The notes below the pieces were generated by a model. The model made no database searches. It saw only the letters and a list, made by a program, of their open reading frames with translations, and had not been told where the DNA came from. This document shows positions 8,204 to 16,400 of a stretch of DNA of 64,000 bases, one piece after another (the stretch's first letter is position 1; every line of letters starts with the position of its first letter). A program made the translations under genes and the position numbers. The DNA is taken from the NCBI RefSeq assembly GCF_030403745.1, contig NZ_JAQMWP010000013.1, forward strand, positions 1 through 64,000. Reading direction: 5' to 3'. Origin of the DNA: Streptomyces sp. S.PB5. Lineage in GTDB: Bacteria > Actinomycetota > Actinomycetes > Streptomycetales > Streptomycetaceae.

Positions 8204-8542
8204 CTACGAGCAGCGCGGGCGGACGTATCCGTCGCTGCCCGTCTGGACGTAGGCGTCCGCGATGAACTCACCGTCGTCGATGTTGTCCCAGATGTTCGAC
8301 GTGCCGTACGGGCCGGTGATGGTCTCGCCGGGCGTCTGGCAGAAGATCGGCACCATGGCGCCCTCGGGCAGTACGCGGACGATGGCGTACTGGGTGCCGG
8401 GGCCCCTGCGGACGTTGACGCGGTAGCCGGGGGCGACCGGGTAGTAGCGGATCTCGGCCTCGGCGGTGCCGGCGGCGCCGACCGTGATGAAGGCGCCGGT
8501 GGCGGTGGCGAGGAGGACGGATCTGCGGGTCACGGGGGACAT
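8204..8542 (-). CDS. Small secreted SH3-like protein, copy 2
   Basis: A 112-residue paralogue starting at 8542 (MSPVTRRSVLLATATG), with a Tat- or Sec-type signal containing paired arginines and cleavage near AEA. The mature SH3-like domain reads IRYYPVAPG, VNVRRGPGTQYAIV, FCQTPGETITGPYGTSNIW and ends YVRPRCS, keeping both cysteines. It is separated from copy 1 by 25 bases, so the two may be co-transcribed, though each has a purine-rich site before its start. Function unknown; probably a cell-wall or extracellular binding module. Confidence 0.85.
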   Translation of the reverse strand: MSPVTRRSVLLATATGAFITVGAAGTAEAEIRYYPVAPGYRVNVRRGPGTQYAIVRVLPEGAMVPIFCQTPGETITGPYGTSNIWDNIDDGEFIADAYVQTGSDGYVRPRCS

Positions 8543-8575
8543 GGCTTTCCCTTGGGATTGTGTGGGGGTACCGGG

Positions 8576-8914
8576 TCAGCTGCAGCGGTCGGCGACATAG
8601 CCGTCGCTTCCGGTGTTGACATAGGTGTCCGAGACATACTGGCCGTTGCTGATGTTGTCCCAGATGTTCGACGTGCCGTACGGGCCAGTCACCGTCGTGC
8701 CCGGGGTCTGACAGTAGATCGGGACCTTGGAGCCCTCGGGCAGGATCCGCACGATGCTGTAGCTCGTGCCGGGGCCGTTGCGAACGTTGAGGCGGACGTC
8801 CGGCGCGATCGGGTAGTAGCGCACGCTCGCCGACTCGGCCACGGGCGACATGGCCATGAGGAAAGCGCTGGTGGCGGCGGTGAGCAGGACGGATCTACGA
8901 GTCCGAGAGGTCAC
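8576..8914 (-). CDS. Small secreted SH3-like protein, copy 3
   Basis: A 112-residue paralogue from GTG 8914 (VTSRTRRSVLLTAATS), preceded by AAGGGA. The signal peptide resembles copy 2 and the mature domain (YYPIAPDVRLNVRNGPGTSY, then YCQTPGTTVTGPYGTSNIW, ending YVADRCS) keeps both cysteines. It lies 33 bases upstream of copy 2 on the same strand. High similarity between copies 2, 3 and 4 indicates recent tandem duplication. Confidence 0.85.
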   Translation of the reverse strand: MTSRTRRSVLLTAATSAFLMAMSPVAESASVRYYPIAPDVRLNVRNGPGTSYSIVRILPEGSKVPIYCQTPGTTVTGPYGTSNIWDNISNGQYVSDTYVNTGSDGYVADRCS

Positions 8915-8946
8915 TGATGGTCCCTTGGAGGTAGGGGCGGCGAAGG

Positions 8947-9117
8947 TCAGGCGCAGCGCGAGGCGACGTAACCGTCGCCGCCGGTGTTCAGGTAGGCGTC
9001 CGAGACGTACTCACCGTCACCCATGTCGTCCCGGATGTCCGATGTGCCGTAGGGGCCGGTGACAGCCCGGCGCCGCCTCGTGATGCCGACATCGGAACTT
9101 CTCGGGCAGCGGTGGTG
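8947..9117 (-). pseudogene. Decayed SH3-like paralogue (C-terminal remnant)
   Basis: Reading the minus strand back from a TGA at 8949-8947, the frame encodes VTGPYGTSDIRDDMGDGEY followed by a domain end SRCA, clearly the C-terminal 40 residues of the neighbouring family. Upstream of VTGPYG the similarity breaks: a LPE-like piece near 9108 lies in a different frame and the rest of the SH3 core, the CQTPG cysteine and the signal peptide are missing. It sits exactly between copies 3 and 4, so it is a dying member of the tandem array. Confidence 0.7.
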
Positions 9118-9447
9118 TCAGAGCGAGCAGCGCGGGCGGATGTAGCCGTCGCTGCCGGTGTTCACGTAGGCGTCCGAGACGTACTCACCGCTGGCGACGC
9201 AGTCCCAGATGTTCGACGTGCCGTACGGGCCGGTGATCGTCGTGCCGGGTGTCTGGCAGAGGATCGCGACCTTGGACCCCTCGGCCAGCACGTCCACGAT
9301 CGGATAGCTCGTACCGGGGCCGCTGCGCACGTTCAGCCGGACACCCGGCGCGATCGAGTAGTAGCGGACAGCTGTTGCCGAGGCCGCCGCCATCACCCCG
9401 ATCGCTTCCTCGCCGCCATCGGTCTCTTCGACACGGTCAACAGACAT
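9118..9447 (-). CDS. Small SH3-like protein, copy 4, with unusual N-terminus
   Basis: A 109-residue paralogue. The start at 9447 (MSVDRVEETDG) is supported by GGAGGAATTC ahead of it. The SH3-like part (YYSIAPGVRLNVRSGPGTSY, LCQTPGTTITGPYGTSNIW, ending IRPRCSL) is intact with an extra Cys in WDCVAS. Unlike the others its N-terminus is acidic, and only a short hydrophobic piece (IGVMAAASATA) remains of a signal peptide. A +1 frame shift near 9400 would restore a basic MAARKRS start, so export may be damaged. Confidence 0.75.
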   Translation of the reverse strand: MSVDRVEETDGGEEAIGVMAAASATAVRYYSIAPGVRLNVRSGPGTSYPIVDVLAEGSKVAILCQTPGTTITGPYGTSNIWDCVASGEYVSDAYVNTGSDGYIRPRCSL

Positions 9448-9628
9448 GAATTCCTCCCCCGTTGAGCCCCACGGTTGCCATGGGACCTCGTTGATTCCCC
9501 CACGACACGTCGCGAAACAGACGTGCGCAACTCGAACACGAACGCTAGCAAGCCGCCTCTGTCTCGTACGAGTCATCGACTAGGCTCCGTGCGTCGCGCG
9601 CGCGGACGAACAGCACGGGGGTGGTCCC

Positions 9629-11725
9629 ATGGCGCCACAGCACAACACCGGAGCGGGCGCGGAAGCGGAACTTCCCGAGTACGCCGGTCACTACAAGCTG
9701 GAGTCACGTCTGGGGTCCGGGGGTATGGGCGTCGTACACCGCGCCCGGAGCGCCTCGGGGATGACGCTCGCGGTGAAGGTCGTGCACGCCGAATTCGCCA
9801 AGGACCCTGAGTTCCGGGGGCGGTTCCGGCAGGAGGTCGCTGCGGCCCGCCGCGTCAGCGGCGCATTCACGGCGCCGGTCGTCGATGCCGACCCGGAGGC
9901 GGAGCGCCCCTGGATGGCCACGCTGTTCATTCCGGGCGCCACCCTCGCCGACGAGGTGAAGCGGAACGGCCCCATGCCCCCGGCTCAGCTGCGTCGGCTC
10001 ATGGCCGGGCTGGCCGAGGCGCTGCGCGACATTCATAGGGTCGGGGTCGTTCACCGGGATCTCAAACCCAGCAACGTGCTGCTCGCCGACGACGGGCCCA
10101 AGGTCATCGACTTCGGCATTTCCCGGCCAAAGGACAGCGAACTTCGCACAGAGACCGGGAAGCTGATCGGAACGCCGCCGTTCATGGCACCCGAGCAGTT
10201 CCGGCGTCCGCGCGAGGTCGGACCTGCCGCCGATGTCTTCGCGCTCGGCTCGGTGATGGTCCACGCGGCTACGGGGCGCGGGCCCTTCGACTCGGACAGC
10301 CCGTACGTCGTGGCCTATCAGGTCGTCCATGACGAACCCGATCTGACCGACGTACCCGAGAATCTCGCACCGCTCATCGCGCGCTGCCTGGCCAAGGAAC
10401 CCGAAGACAGGCCCACACCGGACGAGTTGATGCGCGAGCTGCGCTCGGTCGCGGCCTCGTACGACACACAGGCGTTCATACCTACCCAGCGCACGGGCGC
10501 GGAGCCCCGCCCGGAGCCCCGCGCTGGGGAGCCGCAGCGGCGACGTAAATGGCGTCCGGGCAAGGCGGTGGCGCTGGGGGCCTTGGGTCTGGTCCTCGTG
10601 GTGCTCGGCACGCTGATTTCCGTCCAGCTCCTCGGTCATGAAGAGACGGAACGGAACGACGGTCCCGCACACAGCACGGCCGCCGGGTTCCGTCCCTGGG
10701 CCACGAAGCCGAATGAGGGAGAAGGCGGCCTGCCCCGGTGCTCGTACGGGACACGACGTCTGCTGTGCACTCAGCCAGGGATGGTCGCCGCGCTCGATCC
10801 GGCCGACGGCCGCGTGCTCTGGAGGCACCCGCTCGGCAAGGCCGATACCCCCGGTACGCCACCGGTCCTGGCAGCCGGCCTGGTGCATGTCCTGACTCAC
10901 TCGGGCAAACAGCTGCTGGCCCTCGATCCGGCCTCCGGCACCACCCGGTGGAAGTTGGACATCTCCACCTACCTCGGCTTCCGGTACGCAGGAGCCATGC
11001 TGCTGCTGACGGGGCCTGGCGGGAAGGTCACCGGAGTCGACGGCTCATCGGGCGAGACCAAGTGGCGCAGAACCGTGGCTGATTCGAGCAGCCTGTCCCT
11101 CCACTCGTTCCCCGGCAGCCCCTGGGCGTACGCCACCGGCAAGTCCGCCGACGGAACGCACACGCGGGTGACAGCGGTGGATCCGGGCACGGGCCGCGTG
11201 CGGTGGAACGCCCGCTTCGAGGGGACGTTGAAGCCGTTCGGCGCCGCGGACGGCAGTGTCCTCTTCCTGTCGAGCGGCGGCAATTACGGCGAAGCCGACG
11301 CCGTGGTCCGCTACGACCCGGAATCCGATGCCACGCGGCGCGTGACGCTCGCTGTCCCGCTCGATCAGGCGCAGGCCACCGCCCACGGCGACCTCGTCTA
11401 CCTGCTCGGCACAGGCGGCTCCCTGGTTGCCGTCGACATGGGCGCGAAGAAGCAGCTGTGGTCGCTCGAGACATCCGTGAGCCAGGGTTCCGCACCAGCG
11501 ACCGACGGCCGCCATGTCTACATCACCGCCGCTGACGGACGCCTGCTGGCCGCCGACGCCGCGCAGGGAAAGCCGCTCGGCCAGACGGCGCCCAGGATGG
11601 GCGACAAGTCCGACGAGTACGTGGCCACCTTGCCGGTGCCCCAGATCGCGGGCGACCGCATCTACGCCACCGCCCCCGACGGCACCGTCTTCGCCCTCCC
11701 CACCGCCAACCCCTCCACCTGGTGA
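9629..11725 (+). CDS. Membrane Ser/Thr protein kinase with PQQ-type propeller sensor
   Basis: A 698-residue PknB-like kinase. Residues about 20-285 form the kinase domain: glycine loop GSGGMG, Lys in LAVKVV, catalytic HRDLKPSN (from residue 142), DFG and APE, so all catalytic residues are present. A Pro/Arg linker leads to one transmembrane helix (about 310-335, ALGALGLVLVVLGTLISVQL). The external part carries repeated PQQ-like blades (ALDPADGRVLWR, ALDPASGTTRWK, GVDGSSGETKWR, VDMGAKKQLW). Such receptors phosphorylate cytoplasmic proteins in response to an external ligand, here unknown. It is divergent from the SH3-like gene cluster and followed by a terminator hairpin. Confidence 0.93.
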   Translation: MAPQHNTGAGAEAELPEYAGHYKLESRLGSGGMGVVHRARSASGMTLAVKVVHAEFAKDPEFRGRFRQEVAAARRVSGAFTAPVVDADPEAERPWMATLFIPGATLADEVKRNGPMPPAQLRRLMAGLAEALRDIHRVGVVHRDLKPSNVLLADDGPKVIDFGISRPKDSELRTETGKLIGTPPFMAPEQFRRPREVGPAADVFALGSVMVHAATGRGPFDSDSPYVVAYQVVHDEPDLTDVPENLAPLIARCLAKEPEDRPTPDELMRELRSVAASYDTQAFIPTQRTGAEPRPEPRAGEPQRRRKWRPGKAVALGALGLVLVVLGTLISVQLLGHEETERNDGPAHSTAAGFRPWATKPNEGEGGLPRCSYGTRRLLCTQPGMVAALDPADGRVLWRHPLGKADTPGTPPVLAAGLVHVLTHSGKQLLALDPASGTTRWKLDISTYLGFRYAGAMLLLTGPGGKVTGVDGSSGETKWRRTVADSSSLSLHSFPGSPWAYATGKSADGTHTRVTAVDPGTGRVRWNARFEGTLKPFGAADGSVLFLSSGGNYGEADAVVRYDPESDATRRVTLAVPLDQAQATAHGDLVYLLGTGGSLVAVDMGAKKQLWSLETSVSQGSAPATDGRHVYITAADGRLLAADAAQGKPLGQTAPRMGDKSDEYVATLPVPQIAGDRIYATAPDGTVFALPTANPSTW

Positions 11726-11734
11726 CACGCAAAA

Positions 11735-11760
11735 GGGGCCGCCCCCGAAGAGACGGCCCC
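11735..11760 (+). terminator. Hairpin after the kinase gene
   Basis: GGGGCCG (11735-11741) pairs with CGGCCCC (11754-11760), 10 bases after the kinase stop codon and between two convergent genes; A-rich on the left flank, so it could also end ilvD transcripts. Confidence 0.6.
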
Positions 11761-11768
11761 GCAAACCC

Positions 11769-11852
11769 CGAAGCTCAGCTCGAAGCTCAGCCCTGAAACT
11801 CAGCCCGGCTTCGAAACCTCAACCCAGCCTCGAACCCTCAACCCAGCTTCGA
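11769..11852. repeat. Degenerate tandem repeat derived from the ilvD 3' end
   Basis: About five imperfect 14-19 base units of the form CGAAnCTCAACCCAGCnT run from 11769 into the last codons of ilvD. The best pair (11818-11834 and 11836-11852) differs at only a few bases. The last unit includes the ilvD stop codon and the codons for SKLG, so the array looks like repeated copying of the gene end outward. Confidence 0.65.
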
Positions 11853-13691
11853 GACGTCCCGCACCGCGCCCTTGTCCGCGCTCGTCGCCATCGCGGCGTA
11901 CGCCCTCAGCGCGGCCGAGACCTTGCGCTCGCGGTTCTTCGGTGCATACACCCCGCCCAGCGCCGCCTCGCGACGGGCCAGCTCGGTGTCGTCGACGAGG
12001 AGTTCGATGGCCCGGTTGGGGATGTCGATGCGGATGCGGTCGCCGTCCTCGACGAGGGCGATGGTGCCGCCGGCGGCGGCCTCCGGGGAGGCGTGGCCGA
12101 TGGAGAGGCCGGACGTGCCGCCGGAGAAGCGGCCGTCGGTGACGAGGGCGCAGGCCTTTCCGAGGCCGCGGCCCTTCAGGTACGAGGTCGGGTAGAGCAT
12201 CTCCTGCATGCCGGGGCCGCCCTTGGGGCCCTCGTAGCGGATGACGACGACGTCACCCTCCTTGATCTCCTTCAGGAGGATCTTCTGGACGGCTTCCTCC
12301 TGGGACTCGCAGACCACCGCCGGGCCCTCGAACTGCCAGATCGACTCGTCGACGCCCGCCGTCTTCACCACACAGCCATCGACCGCCAGGTTGCCCTTGA
12401 GGACCGCGAGGCCGCCGTCCTTGGAGTAGGCGTGCTCGGCGGAGCGGATGCAGCCGCCCTCGGCGTCGACGTCCAGGGTGTCCCAGCGCTCGGACTGGGA
12501 GAAGGCCTCGGCGGAGCGGACGCAGCCGGGGGCCGCGTGCCACAGTTCCACGGCTTCCGCCGACGGGGAGCCGCCGCGGACGTCCCACGTCTTCAGCCAG
12601 TCCGCGAGGGAGGGGCTGTGGACGGAGTGGACGTCCTCGTTGAGCAGACCCGCGCGGTGCAGTTCGCCCAGCAGGGCCGGGATGCCGCCGGCGCGGTGCA
12701 CGTCCTCCATGTAGTACGTGCGGTTCTTGGCGACGTTCGGTGCGACCTTCGCCAGGCACGGCACCCGCCGGGAGACCGCGTCGATCTCGTTGAGGCCGAA
12801 GGGGACCTCCGCCTCCTGGGCCGCGGCCAGCAGGTGCAGGATCGTGTTGGTCGAGCCGCCCATCGCGATGTCCAGCGCCATGGCGTTCTCGAAGGCGGCG
12901 AAGGACGCGACCGAGCGCGGCAGGACCGTCTCGTCGTCCTGCTCGTAGTAGCGCCGGGTGATGTCCATGACGGTGCGGGCGGCGGCCTCGTACAGGCCCT
13001 TGCGGGCGGTGTGGGTCGCGAGCACCGAGCCGTTGCCCGGGAGCGAGAGGCCGATCGCCTCGGTCAGGCAGTTCATCGAGTTGGCCGTGAACATGCCGGA
13101 ACAGCTGCCGCAGGTCGGACAGGCGTTCTCCTCGATACGGAGGATGTCCTCGTCCGAGATCTTGTCGTTGACGGCGTCGGAGATCGCGTCGACCAGGTCG
13201 AGGGTGCGGACCGTGCCGTCGACGAGGGTCGCGCGGCCGGACTCCATCGGGCCGCCGGAGACGAAGACGGTGGGGATGTTCAGGCGCAGGGCCGCGTTCA
13301 GCATGCCCGGCGTGATCTTGTCGCAGTTGGAAATGCAGATCAGGGCGTCGGCGCAGTGCGCCTCGACCATGTACTCGACCGAGTCCGCGATCAGGTCACG
13401 GGAGGGGAGGGAGTACAGCATGCCGCCGTGGCCCATCGCGATGCCGTCGTCCACCGCGATGGTGTTGAACTCGCGCGGGATGCCGCCGGCCTCGACGATC
13501 GCCTCGCTGACGATCCGGCCGACCGGCTGCAGGTGGGTGTGGCCCGGGACGAACTCGGTGAAGGAGTTCGCGACGGCGATGATCGGCTTGCGGCCGATGT
13601 CCGCGCCCGGTACACCGGAGGCGCGCATAAGGGCGCGGGCGCCCGCCATGTTGCGGCCGTGGGTGACTGTGCGGGACCTCAGCTCGGGCAT
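11838..13691 (-). CDS. ilvD: Dihydroxy-acid dehydratase
   Basis: Third step of valine/isoleucine synthesis: dehydration of 2,3-dihydroxy-isovalerate and 2,3-dihydroxy-3-methylvalerate. The 617-residue protein carries the family's iron-sulfur ligand cysteines in CDKITPGM and CPTCGSCSGMFTANSM and the C-terminal GRFSGGT(S)G phosphate-type loop. Full length for the long IlvD type. The ATG at 13691 follows AAGGAGCGAG. It is monocistronic, 120 bases downstream (on the minus strand) of the TetR gene, whose stop is at 13813. Confidence 0.97.
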   Translation of the reverse strand: MPELRSRTVTHGRNMAGARALMRASGVPGADIGRKPIIAVANSFTEFVPGHTHLQPVGRIVSEAIVEAGGIPREFNTIAVDDGIAMGHGGMLYSLPSRDLIADSVEYMVEAHCADALICISNCDKITPGMLNAALRLNIPTVFVSGGPMESGRATLVDGTVRTLDLVDAISDAVNDKISDEDILRIEENACPTCGSCSGMFTANSMNCLTEAIGLSLPGNGSVLATHTARKGLYEAAARTVMDITRRYYEQDDETVLPRSVASFAAFENAMALDIAMGGSTNTILHLLAAAQEAEVPFGLNEIDAVSRRVPCLAKVAPNVAKNRTYYMEDVHRAGGIPALLGELHRAGLLNEDVHSVHSPSLADWLKTWDVRGGSPSAEAVELWHAAPGCVRSAEAFSQSERWDTLDVDAEGGCIRSAEHAYSKDGGLAVLKGNLAVDGCVVKTAGVDESIWQFEGPAVVCESQEEAVQKILLKEIKEGDVVVIRYEGPKGGPGMQEMLYPTSYLKGRGLGKACALVTDGRFSGGTSGLSIGHASPEAAAGGTIALVEDGDRIRIDIPNRAIELLVDDTELARREAALGGVYAPKNRERKVSAALRAYAAMATSADKGAVRDVSKLG

Positions 13692-13812
13692 CGTCGCTCG
13701 CTCCTTCAGACAGTTGTGGCTGTTATCGAGCGTACGCCGGTCATCCAGAGGGCGGACAGAGTGTCCGGAATGCGGGATACGAATCTCGCACTGAGGGCAC
13801 TGAGGGCACCGT

Positions 13813-14421
13813 TCAGGGCCCCGTCAGATGCCCCTGCACCACCGGCGCCACCCGCGCGATGATCTGCTCCACGTCCGCCGAAGCGACCGGCTCGATCCTG
13901 ATCACGTATCGCATCATCGCCACCCCCACCAGCTGCGCGGCGGCCAGCTCGGTGCGCAGTTCCGCGTCCGGGGTGTCCAGTTCGCCGGCGATCCGCCGCA
14001 TCAGCTGCGCCGCCACGAGCCGGCGGAAGACGGCGGCCGCGGCCTCGTTGTTCACCGCGGACCGCACGATCGCGAGGAGCGGCTTACGGGTCACCGGGTT
14101 CTCCCAGAGCCCGAAGATCACCCTGGTCATGCGCTCGCCGGCGTCGTCCAGCGGCCCTTCGAGCACCGCGTCCCGCACCTTCACCGCGGGCGAGAAGGCC
14201 ACCTCGACGGCCGCCTCGAAGACCTGCTCCTTGGTCCCGAAGTAGTGGTGGACCAGGGCGGGGTCCACTCCCGCCGCCTTCGCGATCCCGCGCACCGACG
14301 TCTTCTCGTACCCCCGCTCGGAGAACTCCTCACGGGCCGCGGCCAGGATGCGATCCCGGGTGCCGGCCGATTCCGTACGAGGGGGGCGGCCCCGTTTCCG
14401 TGCGGTGACGCCGTCGGTCAC
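13813..14421 (-). CDS. TetR family transcriptional regulator
   Basis: A 202-residue repressor-type protein. The N-terminal helix-turn-helix (DRILAAAREEFSERGYEKTSVRGIAKAAGVDPALVHHYFGTKE) is preceded by a basic arm RKRGRPPR. The C-terminal ligand-binding part is of the TetR_C_17-like kind seen in many actinobacterial regulators. Its ATG overlaps the TGA of the upstream isomerase-like gene (14418-14421), so the two are translationally coupled. The regulated genes are unknown; autoregulation of the pair is the simplest guess. Confidence 0.92.
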   Translation of the reverse strand: MTDGVTARKRGRPPRTESAGTRDRILAAAREEFSERGYEKTSVRGIAKAAGVDPALVHHYFGTKEQVFEAAVEVAFSPAVKVRDAVLEGPLDDAGERMTRVIFGLWENPVTRKPLLAIVRSAVNNEAAAAVFRRLVAAQLMRRIAGELDTPDAELRTELAAAQLVGVAMMRYVIRIEPVASADVEQIIARVAPVVQGHLTGP

Positions 14422-15245
14422 GGCAGCCTCGGCACCTTCACGGCCGACGCCAGGTGCAGCCGCGTGAACGCCAGCGCCTCCGCGAGGTCGGCCTCACGTT
14501 CGGCGCTGGACATCGCGCGCCGGGTGTTGACCTCGATGACGACATGACCGTCGAAGCCGCTCAGGGCGAGACCTTCCAGCAGCTCGGCGCAGGGCTGGGT
14601 GCCGCGGCCCGGGACGAGGTGCTCGTCCTTGGCCGAGCCCTTGCCGTCGGCGAGGTGGACATGGCCGAGCCGGTCCCCCATGCGGTCGACCATCTGCAGC
14701 GCGTCGGAACGGGCCGTCGCGGAATGGCTGAGGTCGATCGTGAAGTGCCGGTAGTCCTCTTTCGTCACGTCCCAGTCGGGGGCGTACGCGAGCATCTCGC
14801 GGTCGCGGTAGCGCCAGGGGTACATGTTCTCCACGGCGAACCGGACGTCCGTCTCGTCCGCCATCCGCCAGATGCCGCTCACGAAGTCCCGGGCGTACTG
14901 GCGCTGCCAGCGGAACGGCGGGTGTACGACGACGGTGGTCGCCCCCAGCTTCTCGGCGGCCGCCTGGGCGCGCTGGAGCTTGACCCAGGGGTCGGTGGAC
15001 CAGACGCGCTGGGTGATCAGCAGGCAGGGGGCGTGCACGGCGAGGATCGGGATCTGGTGGTAGTCGCTCAGTCTGCGCAGGGCTTCTATGTCCTGGCTCA
15101 CCGGGTCGGTCCACACCATGACCTCTACGCCGTCGTAGCCGAGGCGTGCGGCGATCTCGAAGGCCGTCGCCGTGGACTCCGGGTACACGGAGGCCGTGGA
15201 GAGCGCGACCTTCGCATCCGGGATCCGTACGACTGGTTCTGCCAC
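14418..15245 (-). CDS. Sugar phosphate isomerase/epimerase-like TIM-barrel protein
   Basis: A 275-residue protein of the AP-endonuclease-2/xylose-isomerase-like TIM barrel superfamily. Strand-end motifs are visible: LGYDGVEVMVW, VHAPCLL, VVVHPPF, AVENMYPW, TIDLSHSATA, HVHLADGKG and VIEVNTR, giving the expected metal-binding Glu/His/Asp/Glu set. The reaction is not known; relatives include sugar isomerases and inosose-type enzymes. It is coupled by a 4-base overlap to a TetR gene. Starts at ATG 15245 after a short intergenic gap. Confidence 0.85.
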   Translation of the reverse strand: MAEPVVRIPDAKVALSTASVYPESTATAFEIAARLGYDGVEVMVWTDPVSQDIEALRRLSDYHQIPILAVHAPCLLITQRVWSTDPWVKLQRAQAAAEKLGATTVVVHPPFRWQRQYARDFVSGIWRMADETDVRFAVENMYPWRYRDREMLAYAPDWDVTKEDYRHFTIDLSHSATARSDALQMVDRMGDRLGHVHLADGKGSAKDEHLVPGRGTQPCAELLEGLALSGFDGHVVIEVNTRRAMSSAEREADLAEALAFTRLHLASAVKVPRLP

Positions 15246-15320
15246 GGGGGTCAGCCTAAGGGGTTCGGTCGGGTGAATGCGGGGTGCCTATTCGCCGTTG
15301 TGGTGCTTGCCATAGGCGGG

Positions 15321-15390
15321 TGCGGGGGCGGTTGTGGTGGCTCACGCCCACGTGGCGGAGCCGCACATCGATACGGCCCCGCGCCCCTGA
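15321..15390 (-). repeat. Dispersed intergenic repeat A, copy 1
   Basis: On the minus strand, from 15390, the sequence TCAGGGGCGCGGGGCCGTAT and the following 40 bases match the segment starting at 22321 with 7 differences in 60. It begins a few bases after the stop of the Ppx/GppA gene. Repeats of this flavour occur behind genes in many Streptomyces genomes. Confidence 0.7.
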
Positions 15391-15396
15391 CCGCAG

Positions 15397-16329
15397 CTAC
15401 ACGGATCCCATGTGGTCGAGTCGCCGCAGGATCACGCCTTCTCGCAGCGCCCATGGGCAGATCTCCAAGTTCTCCACGCCGAACAAGTCCATCGCGCCCT
15501 CGGCCACCAGCGCACCCGCGAGCAGCTGGCCCGCGCGCCCCTCCGAGACGCCCGGCAGCTCCGACCTCTGCGCCGCCGTCATCCCCGCCAGCTGCGGGAC
15601 CCACGCCTCCAGGGACTCCCGCTTCAGCTCGCGCTGGACGTAGAGGCCCTCGGCGGAGCGGGCGGCGCCGGCGAGACGGGCCAGCTGCTTGAACGTCTTG
15701 GAGGTGGCGACGACGTGGTCGGGGGCGCCGAAGCGGCTGAATTCGCCGACCGTGCGGGCGATCTGGGCGCGCACATGACGCCGTAGTGCCCTTATGTCCT
15801 CGGCGTCCGGCGGGTCGCCCGGGAGCCAGCCCGCGGTGAGACGGCCGGCGCCCAGCGGCAGCGAGACCGCCGCGTCGGGCTCCTCGTCGATGCCGTAGGC
15901 GATCTCCAGGGAGCCGCCGCCGATGTCCAGGACCAGCAGCTTCCCCGCGGACCAGCCGAACCAGCGGCGGACGGCGAGGAAGGTGAGGCGGGCCTCCTCG
16001 GCGCCGGTGAGGACCTGGAGCTCGACGCCGGTCTCGGCCTGCACGCGCGCGAGGACGTCGTCGGCGTTGCTGGCCTCGCGCACGGCGGAGGTGGCGAACG
16101 GGAGGAGGTCCTCGACACCCTTGTCCTCGGCGGCCTGAAGGGCCTCCTTGACGACGCCGATCAGTTTCTCGATCCCCTCGGGGCCGATCGCCCCGCTCTC
16201 GTCGAGGAGTTGGGCAAGGCGCAGTTCCACCTTGTGCGAGTGCGCGGGCAGCGGGCGCGCGCCAGGGTGTGCATCCACCACCAGCAGATGCACCGTGTTA
16301 GATCCCACGTCGAGGACACCGAGTCTCAT
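15397..16329 (-). CDS. Exopolyphosphatase / pppGpp phosphohydrolase family protein
   Basis: A 310-residue Ppx/GppA family protein with the ASKHA fold. The phosphate-1 loop DVGSNTVHLLVVD is at residues 6-18, the catalytic Glu lies near FATSAVREASNADDV, and the second loop DIGGGSLEI is near residue 138. It is the short form without an HD domain, as in mycobacterial Ppx1/Ppx2. It should hydrolyse polyphosphate or (p)ppGpp; which one cannot be told here. The start at 16329 (MRLGVLDVGS) is fixed by the conserved N-terminus. Divergent from the gene at 16401. Confidence 0.92.
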   Translation of the reverse strand: MRLGVLDVGSNTVHLLVVDAHPGARPLPAHSHKVELRLAQLLDESGAIGPEGIEKLIGVVKEALQAAEDKGVEDLLPFATSAVREASNADDVLARVQAETGVELQVLTGAEEARLTFLAVRRWFGWSAGKLLVLDIGGGSLEIAYGIDEEPDAAVSLPLGAGRLTAGWLPGDPPDAEDIRALRRHVRAQIARTVGEFSRFGAPDHVVATSKTFKQLARLAGAARSAEGLYVQRELKRESLEAWVPQLAGMTAAQRSELPGVSEGRAGQLLAGALVAEGAMDLFGVENLEICPWALREGVILRRLDHMGSV

Positions 16330-16400
16330 GTACGGAACGCTACTGCCACCTGCACGATCGACTGTCCTCAGAGCCTTGCCAAGCCACTTACCCTGGACGC

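Noticed and set aside
11514..13862. 782-codon plus-strand frame across ilvD
   Set aside because: Antisense shadow of ilvD with composition-driven Val/Gly/Asp/Arg-rich sequence.
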